From: an uncultured Winogradskyella sp.
GTDB taxonomy: Bacteria; Bacteroidota; Bacteroidia; Flavobacteriales; Flavobacteriaceae
Direction: 5' to 3'
Length of the DNA stretch: 64,000 bases
Assembly: GCF_947498005.1 (NCBI RefSeq)
Contig: NZ_CANMIW010000004.1
Span: 186,001 to 250,000, forward strand
Below the pieces are notes generated by a model. That model saw nothing but the letters and a program-made list of their open reading frames with translations, searched no databases and was not told where the DNA came from. Of the stretch, positions 44,392 to 54,349 are shown one piece after another; the first letter of the stretch is position 1, and each line of letters opens with the position of its first letter. Made by a program: the position numbers and the translations under genes.

Positions 44392-46296
44392 ATGGAAGAA
44401 AAGAAATTCGACGTTAAATCTATTATTGGCTTCATCCTTATATTTGGGATTTTGGTATTTATGATGTATCAAAATCAGCCAACTCCAGAAGAACTTGAAG
44501 CTCAGAAAAAAGCAGAACAAGAACAAGTTGAAGCTGAAAAAAATGAAAGTAAACCAGAGGAAACTTTAGTTACTACGTCTAACGACTATGCAAACCCACA
44601 AGCTTTAGATTCTACACAACTAGCAGCTGCTCAAGGTAAGTTAGGAAGATTTGGTTATGCTGCAACATTATCAGGAGAAGACGTTACCACTGTACAAACT
44701 GATGTTTTTGAATTAAAATTTAATAGAATAGGTGGTCATTTAGCTGAGGTAAAATTAAAGAAGTTTGTAGATTATGATTCGGTACCAATCTATTTGGTTA
44801 AAGATAATAATAGTGCCTTCAATATTACTTTCGGTACTTCAGACAACAGAACGTTTAATACGCAAGAATTACCTTTTCAACCTAAAGTCACTAAGAGTGG
44901 AGATAATACAATTATTTCTATGAAATTTAAGGCTTCAGAAACGGCATTTTTAGAATACCGTTATGAGTTGAAGCCAGATAATTATATGATTGATTTTTCA
45001 ATCAAATCTCAAGGTTTGAGTGGTGTATTTAATACTTCACAACCGATTACCTTAGACTGGAAACAAAAAGGAATTCGTCATGCAAAAAGTATAAGCTACG
45101 AGAATCGCTATACGAGATTAACCTACATGCACGATGAAGGAAAGGTCGATAAATTATCTCAAATGGGAGATGATGATGAAATTGTTGAAGATGTAGAGTG
45201 GTTATCATACAGACAATTCTTTTTTAGCTCTATTCTAGTTTCTAACGATAGTCCATTTAAAGATGTGGCGATGACGTCTAAGAATTTAGTAGATGATGAG
45301 GAGATAGATACGCTTTTTACTAAAACCTATACATCTAAGCTACCTTTGGCTTACAGTGGAGGCGAAATAAATAAGAGTTTAGGTCTGTATTATGGACCAA
45401 CAGAAGCCTCTACTTTAAAATCTTATGATAAAGGTTTAGAGGAAAGTATACCATTTGGATGGGGAATTTTTGGATGGATTAATAAGATTTTATTCATTCC
45501 TTTATTTGGATTCTTAATACAATATTTACCGCATGGTATTGCTATTGTTGTAATGACCGTTTTAGTGAAGATTATGTTGTCTTTTGTGCAGTATAAGCAA
45601 TTTTTGTCTCAGGCTAAAATGAAAATTTTAAAGCCTGAATTAGATGCTGTAAGAGAAAAGTACAAGGACAATAAGTTAAAGGCGCAACAAGAAACAATGG
45701 CCATTCAAAGTAAAGCAGGTGCAAGTCCATTAAGCGGATGTTTACCTGGTTTAATGCAGATTCCTGTATTCTATGCCTTGTTTCAGTTTTTCCCAACTGC
45801 TTTTGATTTAAGACAAAAAAGTTTCCTTTGGGCAGATGATTTAAGTTCTTATGATTCTATTTTAGAATTACCATTTAGCATTCCTTTTTATGGTAGTCAT
45901 GTGAGTTTATTCCCAATATTAGCTGCAATTGCTATTTTCTTCTATATGAAAATGACAACAGGTCAGCAAGTAGCATCACAGCCAACGCAAGAAGGTATGC
46001 CAGATATGGGTAAAATGATGAAATACATGATTTATTTCTCTCCATTACTTATGTTAGTATTCTTTAATAATTATGCTTCTGGTTTAAGTTTATATTACTT
46101 TATCTCTAATTTAATTAGTATTGGTATTATGTTAGTGATTAAAAACTACATAATTGATGAGGACAAAGTATTGGCTAAAATTGAAGTGAGTAAAACAAAG
46201 CCTAAAAAGCAAAACAAGTTTCAGAAAAAAATGGCTGAGATGATGGAGCAGGCTGAAGCTCAAAAACAAGCACAGCAAAAGAACAAAAAGAAGTAA
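44392..46296 (+). CDS. yidC: Membrane protein insertase YidC
   Basis: 634 aa. N-terminal anchor helix (IIGFILIFGILVFMMYQ), a long periplasmic beta domain (about 60-345) typical of the Gram-negative form, then the five-helix insertase core (GIAIVVMTVLVKIMLSF, SGCLPGLMQIPVFYALFQFF). Arg in the hydrophilic groove region is carried by the core. The tail is Lys/Gln-rich (KKQNKFQKKMAEM...), which aids ribosome contact. Inserts inner-membrane proteins with or without Sec. Confidence 0.97.
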   Translation: MEEKKFDVKSIIGFILIFGILVFMMYQNQPTPEELEAQKKAEQEQVEAEKNESKPEETLVTTSNDYANPQALDSTQLAAAQGKLGRFGYAATLSGEDVTTVQTDVFELKFNRIGGHLAEVKLKKFVDYDSVPIYLVKDNNSAFNITFGTSDNRTFNTQELPFQPKVTKSGDNTIISMKFKASETAFLEYRYELKPDNYMIDFSIKSQGLSGVFNTSQPITLDWKQKGIRHAKSISYENRYTRLTYMHDEGKVDKLSQMGDDDEIVEDVEWLSYRQFFFSSILVSNDSPFKDVAMTSKNLVDDEEIDTLFTKTYTSKLPLAYSGGEINKSLGLYYGPTEASTLKSYDKGLEESIPFGWGIFGWINKILFIPLFGFLIQYLPHGIAIVVMTVLVKIMLSFVQYKQFLSQAKMKILKPELDAVREKYKDNKLKAQQETMAIQSKAGASPLSGCLPGLMQIPVFYALFQFFPTAFDLRQKSFLWADDLSSYDSILELPFSIPFYGSHVSLFPILAAIAIFFYMKMTTGQQVASQPTQEGMPDMGKMMKYMIYFSPLLMLVFFNNYASGLSLYYFISNLISIGIMLVIKNYIIDEDKVLAKIEVSKTKPKKQNKFQKKMAEMMEQAEAQKQAQQKNKKK

Positions 46297-46316
46297 TTCT
46301 TCAATTTTATATAACA

Positions 46317-46346
46317 AGCCTTAACTTAACTGTTAAGGCTTTTTTA
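46317..46346 (+). terminator. Terminator of yidC
   Basis: Arms AGCCTTAAC (46317-46325) and GTTAAGGCT (46332-46340) with a TTAACT loop and a T-run, 20 bases past the yidC stop. Confidence 0.92.
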
Positions 46347-46439
46347 TTAATGTTACATTTTGATAAATGTATGTGTCGTCTCCATGAATGCTAATTAACT
46401 TTAGAATAGTCTAAAAGTAAAATCATATCGCATTAAATA

Positions 46440-46472
46440 GCAGAAGCCCAAACTTTATGTTTGAGCTTCTGC
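46440..46472 (-). terminator. Strong hairpin after the fasciclin gene
   Basis: Arms of 14 bases (46440-46453 and 46459-46472) pair with one G-U, 5-base loop. On the minus strand only a weak T-rich stretch follows, so it may terminate poorly or stabilise the 3' end of the fasciclin mRNA. Confidence 0.6.
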
Positions 46473-46517
46473 ACCTAACTATTAATCAAAAAATATAAAT
46501 AAATTCCCTTATTTATT

Positions 46518-47498
46518 TTATTGTGGTGTTAAAACAACTTTATCAATCACATGAACCACACCATTCATTGCTTGTATATCTACTAATGAAACGATAATAT
46601 TACTCACTCTGCCATTAGCATCTGTTAAAGTGAAAGCCGTATTGTCTGCAGTAATATCTCCACCAAGTGTTGTTACTGTTCCGTTTGGTAGTTGTGATGA
46701 TTGTACATTGGCGTTGACGATGTGATATAATAAAACAGCATCTACTGTATCAGTGCCTAAATCTGATAATGCAGACACGTTTAATTCTGTCAATAAATCT
46801 GAAAAAGCATCATTGGTAGGAGCGAACACTGTATATGGTCCAGCTGTAGCATCAGATACAGTTGCTATATATGGCACAGTTGGAGTTCCTGAATCAGCAT
46901 AAGCTAAAGCAGCAACTAAAGTATCTAAAGCAGGATTTGTTGTTGCAAATGTCGCAATAGTTGGTAATCCAATAACTTCATCTACAATATGTACTATACC
47001 ATTAGAAGCTATGTTATCTGCGTTTATTACTGTTGAGGATCCATTAATCATTACTACGTTAGAAGTATTAAAATATAGACTCAAATTTGCGCCATTTGGA
47101 CCCGTTGCACCAGTGTTAACGTAACCAGATCCAGCATTAGCCAAAGTCGTTGAGTTAATCGTCTCTCCAATTATAACATGATTCAATAAAATATTTCTCA
47201 CTAAATCTTCTTCTGCAGCCGATAAATTGTCTAAATCTAAACCAGTTGCCGCTAAAAGATCAGCAAAAGCCTCATTGGTAGGAGCAAAAACAGTAAAAGG
47301 TCCAGAACCTTGTAACGTCGTTACTAAATCAGTGGCTGTTAGTGCTGCTGCTAAGGACGTTAAATTGTTCTCTAAAGCAATATCAACAACAGTTGTTGGT
47401 GCTGTTGTGCCATTGTCGTCATCGTCGCTACATGAAGTAAAACCTATAACCATTAGAAATACTGCAAGTAATTTGTAGTTTTTTAAAATAATTTTCAT
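46518..47498 (-). CDS. Fasciclin-domain lipoprotein (two FAS1 domains)
   Basis: 326 aa. Lipobox in FLMVIGFTSCSDDDDNG, with acidic residues after the Cys that are typical of surface-exposed flavobacterial lipoproteins. Two FAS1 domains (about 38-178 and 185-325), each with a GPFTVFAPTNEAF / GPYTVFAPTNDAF H1 motif and a NGVVHVIDKVVL-type H2 motif. FAS1 domains mediate adhesion. Divergent from the YwqK-like gene with a shared, palindrome-rich 63-base spacer. Confidence 0.94.
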   Translation of the reverse strand: MKIILKNYKLLAVFLMVIGFTSCSDDDDNGTTAPTTVVDIALENNLTSLAAALTATDLVTTLQGSGPFTVFAPTNEAFADLLAATGLDLDNLSAAEEDLVRNILLNHVIIGETINSTTLANAGSGYVNTGATGPNGANLSLYFNTSNVVMINGSSTVINADNIASNGIVHIVDEVIGLPTIATFATTNPALDTLVAALAYADSGTPTVPYIATVSDATAGPYTVFAPTNDAFSDLLTELNVSALSDLGTDTVDAVLLYHIVNANVQSSQLPNGTVTTLGGDITADNTAFTLTDANGRVSNIIVSLVDIQAMNGVVHVIDKVVLTPQ

Positions 47499-47527
47499 TG
47501 TTTTGAGTTTTTAAATTGTTCATCATT

Positions 47528-47571
47528 CAAACCACATTGGTTTGTTTAACAAATATAGAAAATGATTAAAC
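47528..47571. promoter_or_regulatory. Nested inverted repeats in a divergent spacer
   Basis: CAAACC-ACATT-GGTTTG (47528-47544) abuts GTTTAA-N16-TTAAAC (47544-47571). The second has the same half-sites and spacing as the two island promoters, but its right half lies in the first codons of the YwqK-like gene and no -7 element sits at the matching place. Operator role is uncertain. Confidence 0.35.
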
Positions 47572-48272
47572 AAAAAATTTATACTCTTTTTATTTTAACA
47601 GTTTTTTTAACAACTGGTTATGCTCAAAAATCTGTAAATCAATTTGACAAAGAAGGCAAACGTCACGGTATATGGACAAAGAACTACCATAAGACCGATC
47701 AAAAACGATATGAAGGTACTTTTGTCCATGGCAAAGAAGTAGACTCATTTAAATATTACACATTATCTTCTGGTAAAAGTGTGTTAAGTGCAGTAAAAGT
47801 CTTTAATCAGTCAGATAGTATTGCTGATGTTACGTTTTTAGCTTCAACTAAGAAAGTGATAAGTAAAGGCCAAATGAATGGTAAACGATTTATTGGTAAG
47901 TGGGTTTTTTATCATAAGAACTCTTCAGATGTCATGATTATTGAACATTATAATGATAATGGTTTACTTGAAGGCGAACGTTTTGTATATTTTAAAAATG
48001 GAAAAGTCGCCGAAAGTGCAAACTATAAAAATGGTAAACTTCATGGTGAATCTAAATGGTACTCTGAGAAAAGTGTGTTGCTCAGACACGCTAATTATGA
48101 AGATGATCATTTAGAAGGTAAAACTATGCATTATGATTCTGAAGGAAATATCATTTCAGAAGGCAATTATATTAAAAGTCAGAAGAAAGGCATTTGGAAG
48201 TATTATAAAGGTGGGAAACTAACAAAAAAAATAGACCATACCACAGAAGAAGTAATTTACAAGAAAGAATAG
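47562..48272 (+). CDS. YwqK/MORN-like repeat protein, exported
   Basis: 236 aa with a signal peptide (LFILTVFLTTGYAQ). Several MORN-like units follow: GKRHGIWTKNY, YNDNGLLEGERFVYFKNGK, YKNGKLHGESKWYS, YEDDHLEGKTMHYDSEGN, KKGIWKYYKGGK. Databases often label these 'toxin-antitoxin system YwqK family antitoxin', but no toxin is nearby and the signal peptide points to an envelope role. Monocistronic, followed by a terminator. Confidence 0.85.
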   Translation: MIKQKIYTLFILTVFLTTGYAQKSVNQFDKEGKRHGIWTKNYHKTDQKRYEGTFVHGKEVDSFKYYTLSSGKSVLSAVKVFNQSDSIADVTFLASTKKVISKGQMNGKRFIGKWVFYHKNSSDVMIIEHYNDNGLLEGERFVYFKNGKVAESANYKNGKLHGESKWYSEKSVLLRHANYEDDHLEGKTMHYDSEGNIISEGNYIKSQKKGIWKYYKGGKLTKKIDHTTEEVIYKKE

Positions 48273-48305
48273 TTTAAAACTATGATATCTATAGAATTTC
48301 AAAAT

Positions 48306-48332
48306 GGCAATCTCAATAGGATTGCCTTTTTT
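48306..48332 (+). terminator. Terminator of the YwqK-like gene
   Basis: Arms GGCAATC (48306-48312) and GATTGCC (48320-48326), followed by six Ts, 34 bases past the stop. Confidence 0.85.
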
Positions 48333-48338
48333 ATTTTG

Positions 48339-48346
48339 TAATTTTG
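48339..48346 (+). promoter_or_regulatory. -7 element (TAATTTTG) for mnmA
   Basis: Matches TAnnTTTG, directly after the upstream terminator and 65 bases before the mnmA ATG. Confidence 0.45.
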
Positions 48347-48411
48347 CCGAAGTTTTTAAGACTAAGATTTTTTAACTAAATACCAGATTCCTGTTTTTAC
48401 AGGTATTGCTT

Positions 48412-49599
48412 ATGAAAAGAGTTATAGTAGGACTTTCAGGAGGTGTAGATTCTAGCGTTGCAGCTTATCTTTTAAAAGAGCAAGGCTACGAGGTTATTGG
48501 CCTTTTTATGAAAAATTGGCACGATGATTCTGTGACTATTTCAGATGAATGCCCTTGGTTAGAAGACAGTAATGATGCAATGCTGGTAGCAGATAAATTG
48601 GGTATTCCTTTTCAAACGGTAGACTTAAGCGTACAATATAAAGAGCGTATTGTAGACTATATGTTTAATGAATACGAAAAAGGACGAACTCCAAATCCTG
48701 ATGTATTATGTAATCGCGAAATAAAGTTCGATGTCTTTATGGATATAGCTTTAGAACTAGGAGCAGATTACGTAGCAACTGGTCATTATTGTAGAAAAGC
48801 AACAATAGAGAAAGACGGTAAGCAAATCCACCAATTATTAGCAGGTGCAGATGATAATAAAGACCAATCTTATTTTCTATGTCAGTTATCACAACAGCAA
48901 TTAGCAAAAGCGTTATTTCCAATAGGCGAATTACAGAAACCAGAAGTAAGAGAAATAGCTAAAGCTCAAGATTTAATTACTGCAGAGAAGAAAGATTCTC
49001 AAGGACTTTGTTTTATCGGTAAGGTAAGACTACCAGAATTTTTACAGCAACAGTTAAAACCAAAAGAGGGTGATATTGTTGAGGTAAATTCAGATTTAGA
49101 GATTTATAATCAAGCCATTCCTAATTTCGATTCAAAAGAAGCAGAGTTAAAATACAGATCTAAAAAACCAGTATATAATATGTCTGATGGTAAAGTGGTT
49201 GGTAGACATCAAGGTGCACATTATTTCACTAAAGGTCAGAGAAAAGGCTTAGGTGTTGGCGGAACTGTAGAACCATTATTTGTAATTGACACTGATGTTA
49301 ATGAGAATATTATTTACACTGGTCAAGGAAAGAATCATCCTGGATTATATAGAAATGTTTTATTTGTAACCAATGACGAATTGCATTGGGTTAGAGAGGA
49401 TTTAGCATTAAATGATGGAGAAATAATGTCAGTAATGGCAAGAATTCGCTATAGACAAGCTTTAGAAAAAGCTACCTTACACAAGGTAGACTCTGGCTTA
49501 TATGTAGCGTTCGAGAATAAACAATCTGCAATTACAGAAGGTCAGTTTGTGGCTTGGTATTTAGAGGATGAGTTGGTGGGTTCAGGAGTTATTTCTTAA
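48412..49599 (+). CDS. mnmA: tRNA-specific 2-thiouridylase MnmA
   Basis: Thiolates U34 of tRNA-Lys, -Glu and -Gln with sulfur relayed from a cysteine desulfurase. 395 aa from the ATG at 48412; a TTG two codons upstream is less likely. PP-loop [12 protein letters not shown] at 7-18; catalytic Cys100 (TPNPDVLCN) and Cys200 (SQGLCFIG) are both present. Bacteroidota-type protein of normal length. Confidence 0.97.
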   Translation: MKRVIVGLSGGVDSSVAAYLLKEQGYEVIGLFMKNWHDDSVTISDECPWLEDSNDAMLVADKLGIPFQTVDLSVQYKERIVDYMFNEYEKGRTPNPDVLCNREIKFDVFMDIALELGADYVATGHYCRKATIEKDGKQIHQLLAGADDNKDQSYFLCQLSQQQLAKALFPIGELQKPEVREIAKAQDLITAEKKDSQGLCFIGKVRLPEFLQQQLKPKEGDIVEVNSDLEIYNQAIPNFDSKEAELKYRSKKPVYNMSDGKVVGRHQGAHYFTKGQRKGLGVGGTVEPLFVIDTDVNENIIYTGQGKNHPGLYRNVLFVTNDELHWVREDLALNDGEIMSVMARIRYRQALEKATLHKVDSGLYVAFENKQSAITEGQFVAWYLEDELVGSGVIS

Positions 49600-49711
49600 C
49601 TTGCAGAATAACGTTTTGTTGCTTGTAATGACAGATTAAGGTGGTTTTAAGAAACCCAAAAATTTGTGATTACGTATATTATAGAGTTACAATTCATTAA
49701 ATCATAAATCT

Positions 49712-51328
49712 ATGAAAATCACTTTCACGTTATTACTGTTGTTATTTATTAATACAATTGTTTATGCGCAAGAAGATGCATGGATTTACCTTACAGACAA
49801 ACCAAATGTAGCGGCATCCATAGCGAACCCAATTAGTATTCTTACCCAAAAAGCTATCGATAGAAAGCAAAATCACAATGTGTTAATAGATGAACGCGAT
49901 GTACCAGTCAATGAAACTTATATTGCCGATCTCAAAACGCAATCTGGTATCACAGTAATGGCAAAGTCTAAATGGTTTAATGCCATCCATGTTAGAGGAA
50001 CAGAAGCAGATATCAATGTCTTAAGTAATTTAAATTATGTAGAAAGTATAGATTTTGCGAATAATAGTTTAGATACAGCTTCGAGAAATGCTTCGATTTT
50101 AGATAAAAACGAAGTAGAGAATGAGAACATAGCGTTTACATATGGTGACACGCAGAATCAAGTAGAAATGATAAATGCAGATAACTTGCATTTAGCAGAT
50201 TTTACAGGTGAAGGCATTACAGTTGCAGTTATGGATGCCGGATTTCCCAATGTAAATACAATGACTGCTTTTCAACGCTTAAGAGATAATGGCGATTTAC
50301 TTAATGGCTATGATTTTGTAGATAGAAATGCTGATGTTTATGCCTTTACGGGCAATAATCATGGAACAAAAGTATTGAGTACTATGGCGGCTTTTGTGCA
50401 AGATCAATATGTTGGTACAGCACCAGATGCATCGTATTATTTGTTTAGAACAGAAGATTCTGGTAGTGAAAATCCGGTAGAAGAAAGTTATTGGGTTGAG
50501 GCAGCAGAGCGTGCAGATAGTTTGGGTGTAGATATGATTAATACGTCACTTGGGTATCAGACTTATAATAATTCTAATTACGATTACGCACCTTCAGATA
50601 TGAATGGTCAAGTAACTTACATTTCAAAAGGAGCTTCAATAGCAGCAGAAAAAGGTATTCTGGTGGTTGTCAGTGCTGGTAATTCAGGTGCAACGAGCTG
50701 GCAAACTGTTGGTGCTCCAGCAGATTCTCCAAACGTTCTAAGTATTGGTGCTGTAAATGCAGATGGTAATTATGTGTCATTTAGTTCGCAAGGTAGCGCT
50801 GCACAAGTTGACTATCAAAAACCAGATGTTGTTGCGCGAGGAGGTCAAGCCTATGTGATTAATGAGTTTGACACAATTTTACAGAATAACGGAACCTCTT
50901 TCAGTGGACCAATAATGTGTGGTGGTATTGCTTCTCTTTGGCAAGCCTTGCCAGATGCTTTGCCAACTGAAATTATGGATTTTGTAAGAGAATCTGCTTC
51001 TCAGTTTACAACACCAGATGATTTTTTGGGTTACGGCATACCAGATTTAGATTTAGCGAGAGCTAATGCCTTATCAATAGATACTGAACTCAGGGAAGAT
51101 TTTGTTTTTTATCCTAATCCAGTTTTATCTTATTTAAATATAGAATTGCCTTCTCATGTAGAGCATGTTGAAGCTATAATTTATAATCAATTAGGACACG
51201 AAATCTTATTTCATTCATTTAATGAAGATGTAAATTCAGTTGATGTATCAAAATTGGTATCCGGAATTTATATGATGAAATTTTCTTCGGAACATAACAA
51301 TTATACGTTCAAGTTTATAAAAAAATAA
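49712..51328 (+). CDS. Secreted S8 (subtilisin-like) serine peptidase with type A T9SS signal
   Basis: 538 aa. Signal peptide (LLLLLFINTIVYAQ), then a propeptide-like segment to about 150. Catalytic triad D175 (VAVMDAGFP), H217 (NNHGTK) and S396 (NGTSFSGP), with oxyanion Asn in VSAGNSG. The last 75 residues are a type A sorting domain (FVFYPNPVLSYLNIEL, VSGIYMMKFSSEHNNYTF). An extracellular protease exported by the type IX system. Ten bases separate it from the next gene. Confidence 0.95.
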   Translation: MKITFTLLLLLFINTIVYAQEDAWIYLTDKPNVAASIANPISILTQKAIDRKQNHNVLIDERDVPVNETYIADLKTQSGITVMAKSKWFNAIHVRGTEADINVLSNLNYVESIDFANNSLDTASRNASILDKNEVENENIAFTYGDTQNQVEMINADNLHLADFTGEGITVAVMDAGFPNVNTMTAFQRLRDNGDLLNGYDFVDRNADVYAFTGNNHGTKVLSTMAAFVQDQYVGTAPDASYYLFRTEDSGSENPVEESYWVEAAERADSLGVDMINTSLGYQTYNNSNYDYAPSDMNGQVTYISKGASIAAEKGILVVVSAGNSGATSWQTVGAPADSPNVLSIGAVNADGNYVSFSSQGSAAQVDYQKPDVVARGGQAYVINEFDTILQNNGTSFSGPIMCGGIASLWQALPDALPTEIMDFVRESASQFTTPDDFLGYGIPDLDLARANALSIDTELREDFVFYPNPVLSYLNIELPSHVEHVEAIIYNQLGHEILFHSFNEDVNSVDVSKLVSGIYMMKFSSEHNNYTFKFIKK

Positions 51329-51337
51329 CTCCTAAAT

Positions 51338-52279
51338 ATGGCAAATAGAATCACATCACTTTTCAATATAAAATATCCAATCATTCAAGCTGGAATGATT
51401 TGGAATAGTGGTTGGAAACTAGCATCAGCCGCAAGTAACTCCGGTATTTTGGGTTTAATTGGTGCAGGTTCTATGTATCCAGATGTGTTGCGAGAGCATA
51501 TTCAGAAATGTAAAGCCGCAACCGATAAACCTTTTGGTGTTAACGTGCCAATGTTGTATCCTAATATTCAGGTAATAATGGATATTATAGTTGAAGAAGG
51601 TGTAAAAATTGTTTTTACCTCTGCAGGAAATCCTAAGACTTGGACCGAGTGGTTGCAAGACAAAGGAATTACTGTTGTACATGTTGTGAGTAGTGTAAAA
51701 TTTGCATTGAAAGCACAAGCAGCAGGAGTTGATGCAATTGTAGCTGAAGGTTTTGAAGCAGGAGGACACAACGGAAGAGATGAAACGACGACGTTGACCT
51801 TAATTTCTATGGTAAAAGAACAACTTCAAATTCCATTAATTGCAGCAGGAGGTATTGCTACAGGGAAAGCCATGTTAGCGTGTATGGTTTTGGGAGCAGA
51901 TGGCGTACAAGTAGGTAGCCGTTTTGTTGCGAGTGAAGAATCTTCAGCGCATCAAGCTTTTAAGCAAGTCGTTGTAGATGTTAAAGAAGGTGATACACAA
52001 TTAACTTTAAAAGAATTAGCACCAGTTAGGTTAGTAAAAAATAAATTCTACAACGAACTACAAGAGCTTTATAAAACGAGTCCAACACCAGAGGAACTCA
52101 AAGAATTATTAGGAAGAGCCAGAGCCAAAAGAGGTATGTTTGAAGGTGATTTAGAGGATGGCGAATTAGAAATTGGGCAAATCGCAGGCTTAATACATGA
52201 TATAAAACCAGTCGCTGAAATTGTTACTGAAATGGTACATGAATTTGAGGAGGCAAAAAACTTTGTTACAAACTTATAA
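51338..52279 (+). CDS. NAD(P)H-dependent flavin oxidoreductase / nitronate monooxygenase family
   Basis: 313 aa FMN TIM barrel. KYPIIQAGMIW is the N-terminal family motif; VAEGFEAGGHNGRDETTTL and IPLIAAGGIATGKAM plus LGADGVQVGSRFVASEES bind FMN. Homologous to FabK enoyl-ACP reductases and nitronate monooxygenases; the two cannot be separated reliably here. Confidence 0.9.
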   Translation: MANRITSLFNIKYPIIQAGMIWNSGWKLASAASNSGILGLIGAGSMYPDVLREHIQKCKAATDKPFGVNVPMLYPNIQVIMDIIVEEGVKIVFTSAGNPKTWTEWLQDKGITVVHVVSSVKFALKAQAAGVDAIVAEGFEAGGHNGRDETTTLTLISMVKEQLQIPLIAAGGIATGKAMLACMVLGADGVQVGSRFVASEESSAHQAFKQVVVDVKEGDTQLTLKELAPVRLVKNKFYNELQELYKTSPTPEELKELLGRARAKRGMFEGDLEDGELEIGQIAGLIHDIKPVAEIVTEMVHEFEEAKNFVTNL

Positions 52280-52428
52280 ATACCTTCATTTTTAGATGTT
52301 GATTCAATAATTTTGATTTGATGCTTTAATATATTGATAATTAAAAATTTAAAAACTAACTTTATATAATTAAAAACTAATGAACATAATTTATTTGTTC
52401 TATTCATTCATTCTTAAAAAGAAAGCTG

Positions 52429-53664
52429 ATGCTTAAATTTATAAAGTTCTCATTTATTTTTCTTTTATCAATTTTATCATTGAATGCTCAAATTAGTGAT
52501 TGCAGTTGTGTCAACGATTTAAATTTTTTAAATGAAAAAATTCAAAAAACACCTTCTTATAAGGTAAGTAAGGTAGATTATGAGAAAGCGTATTCAAAAA
52601 TAAAAGAAGCCGTTAAAAATTTAGGTTCTGGTTATGACTGTTTTCTTCAATTAAATATTTTGATGCTCTCTTTAAATGATAGGCATTGTAATCTTTATGG
52701 TATAAATAAAGGAGCTACTGAGCAAATAAAAAAGAATGATAAAAAGTTTAATGAATTTAAAAACTCAAAACTTTTTGCAGCCTATCCTAAACCAACTATA
52801 GATATTGATAGTTTAACTACAGCACTAAAAAAACAATCAAACAACTCGATCGAAGGTATTTATTACAGAAAGAATAATATGTCTATTGGTGTATATAAAT
52901 CTTTAGAAACTGATTTTTATAATGTTATTGTTTTAAATTCAGAAAACGAGCTATGGAAAACAGGTGAGCTTATTTATACATTGGTTCCTTATGGTAATAA
53001 TTATTTATTAGCAGTTGGAGGAAGTTTGAGTAGTAAAAGAATGATTGCATTCGGCGAGCGTATTGAAAATGGAGTTTTTTTAACCTTGGGATTTCAAAAA
53101 GATGAGTCTGTAGTAAATTATTCTGTTTCAATACATCCTGAATCTACCTATTTAAAGCGCGAAATTTCGCCAGAAACGATCTATCTGAAAGCAGGTAGTT
53201 TTAGTTCTTGGAATCCTAAATTATCAGAAGCAGATCAATTTTACAAATCTTTAGAAGGAAAGCTGATTCATAAAAATTTGATATTGGATTTACGAGATAA
53301 TGGAGGAGGTGGAAATAGAAATTCTGATGGCTTGTATAAAGTTTTGAAAAAATTTTTGAAAAACAATAACGTCTATGTTTTAGTTAATAATAGAACAGCT
53401 AGTAATGCAGAACAATTTGCTTATAAACTGAGTGAGTTTCAAAATTGCACTATTTTAGGAAATAGAACCAATGGAACCTTAGCTTATGAAATTGTTGACT
53501 CTAATTATAATCTGCCTTGCAATAATTTGTTAGCGGTCTTAACTTCAAAAAAACATGGTAAATATCTTAAATTTGAATCTAAGGGAATCGAGCCAGATGT
53601 AAAACTGTCTTCAACTTTAGACTGGATAATACAAGTTAAAAACTATATACAAGAGAATAATTAG
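52429..53664 (+). CDS. S41-family (C-terminal processing type) peptidase
   Basis: 411 aa with a signal peptide (SFIFLLSILSLNAQ). The C-terminal half is the S41 catalytic domain: LDLRDNGGGGNRNSD, VLVNNRTASNAEQFAY with nucleophile Ser325, and TILGNRTNGTLAYE where the Lys of the usual dyad motif is expected but is not obvious. No PDZ domain is evident. Possibly a degenerate or atypical member, periplasmic. Confidence 0.82.
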   Translation: MLKFIKFSFIFLLSILSLNAQISDCSCVNDLNFLNEKIQKTPSYKVSKVDYEKAYSKIKEAVKNLGSGYDCFLQLNILMLSLNDRHCNLYGINKGATEQIKKNDKKFNEFKNSKLFAAYPKPTIDIDSLTTALKKQSNNSIEGIYYRKNNMSIGVYKSLETDFYNVIVLNSENELWKTGELIYTLVPYGNNYLLAVGGSLSSKRMIAFGERIENGVFLTLGFQKDESVVNYSVSIHPESTYLKREISPETIYLKAGSFSSWNPKLSEADQFYKSLEGKLIHKNLILDLRDNGGGGNRNSDGLYKVLKKFLKNNNVYVLVNNRTASNAEQFAYKLSEFQNCTILGNRTNGTLAYEIVDSNYNLPCNNLLAVLTSKKHGKYLKFESKGIEPDVKLSSTLDWIIQVKNYIQENN

Positions 53665-53827
53665 CTATTAGAATTTAAACAGTGAATAATCTTGTTAAGT
53701 GATTTATTAAACAATATATTTAGATCAACTTTAATTGAATACAAGTTCGGTCTTATATAATATATTGATATGAATTTAAAGGTTTTTATAGTATCTTAAA
53801 TCAATAATCTAACTAATACATCAAACC

Positions 53828-54349
53828 ATGAAAAAATTAATAATTCTCTCGGTAATACTTCTTGGTTTCTTTGCTTGTGAAAACAAGATCAATTTTGATG
53901 CTGAAGAAGACCCAGTGAAAGTAAATTGGAATGAGCGCGTCGCTTCAATCTCTAAAGTAGACTCACTTTTTACTTCAGGACATTCGTATTTATCCGTGTA
54001 TTCTCAAATCTATAGCTATTCGCAGCATAAAACGTATAATCTTACAGCGATGGTAAGTTTAAGAAATGTTAGTATGAAGGATACGATATACTTAACCAAC
54101 GCAGATTATTACGATACGCATGGCACACTTTTAAAAAGTTACATAAAGAACACGGTGTATTTAGCACCATTAGAAACCGTTGAAATTGTTATTGACGAAG
54201 CAGATATTTCAGGTGGTACAGGTTCTAATTTTCTTTTCGATTGGAAAATACCAAAAGATGCGCCAGAACCTTTGTTTGAAGGAGTTATGACGTCTACAGC
54301 AGGACAACAAGGCTTATCATTTGTAACACATGCAAAACGTATTTACTAA
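53828..54349 (+). CDS. Lipoprotein of unknown function
   Basis: 173 aa. LGFFACENKINFDAEED has a lipobox (FAC) and acidic residues shortly after. The rest is beta-rich (YNLTAMVSLRNVSMKDTIYL, NTVYLAPLETVEIVIDEADI), like the DUF3124 family of immunoglobulin-like secreted proteins. The marC gene starts immediately after its stop, with no spacer. Confidence 0.75.
   Translation: MKKLIILSVILLGFFACENKINFDAEEDPVKVNWNERVASISKVDSLFTSGHSYLSVYSQIYSYSQHKTYNLTAMVSLRNVSMKDTIYLTNADYYDTHGTLLKSYIKNTVYLAPLETVEIVIDEADISGGTGSNFLFDWKIPKDAPEPLFEGVMTSTAGQQGLSFVTHAKRIY

Noticed and set aside
46518..47498. Internal DNA duplication in the fasciclin gene
   Set aside because: The repeated segments reflect two diverged FAS1 domains, not a recent duplication.
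47562..48272. Antitoxin of a toxin-antitoxin pair
   Set aside because: The common database name for YwqK-like proteins suggests this, but the protein has a signal peptide and there is no toxin neighbour.
51455..51769. 104-codon minus-strand frame inside the nitronate monooxygenase-like gene
   Set aside because: Antisense shadow; Cys/His/Tyr-rich composition typical of chance frames.
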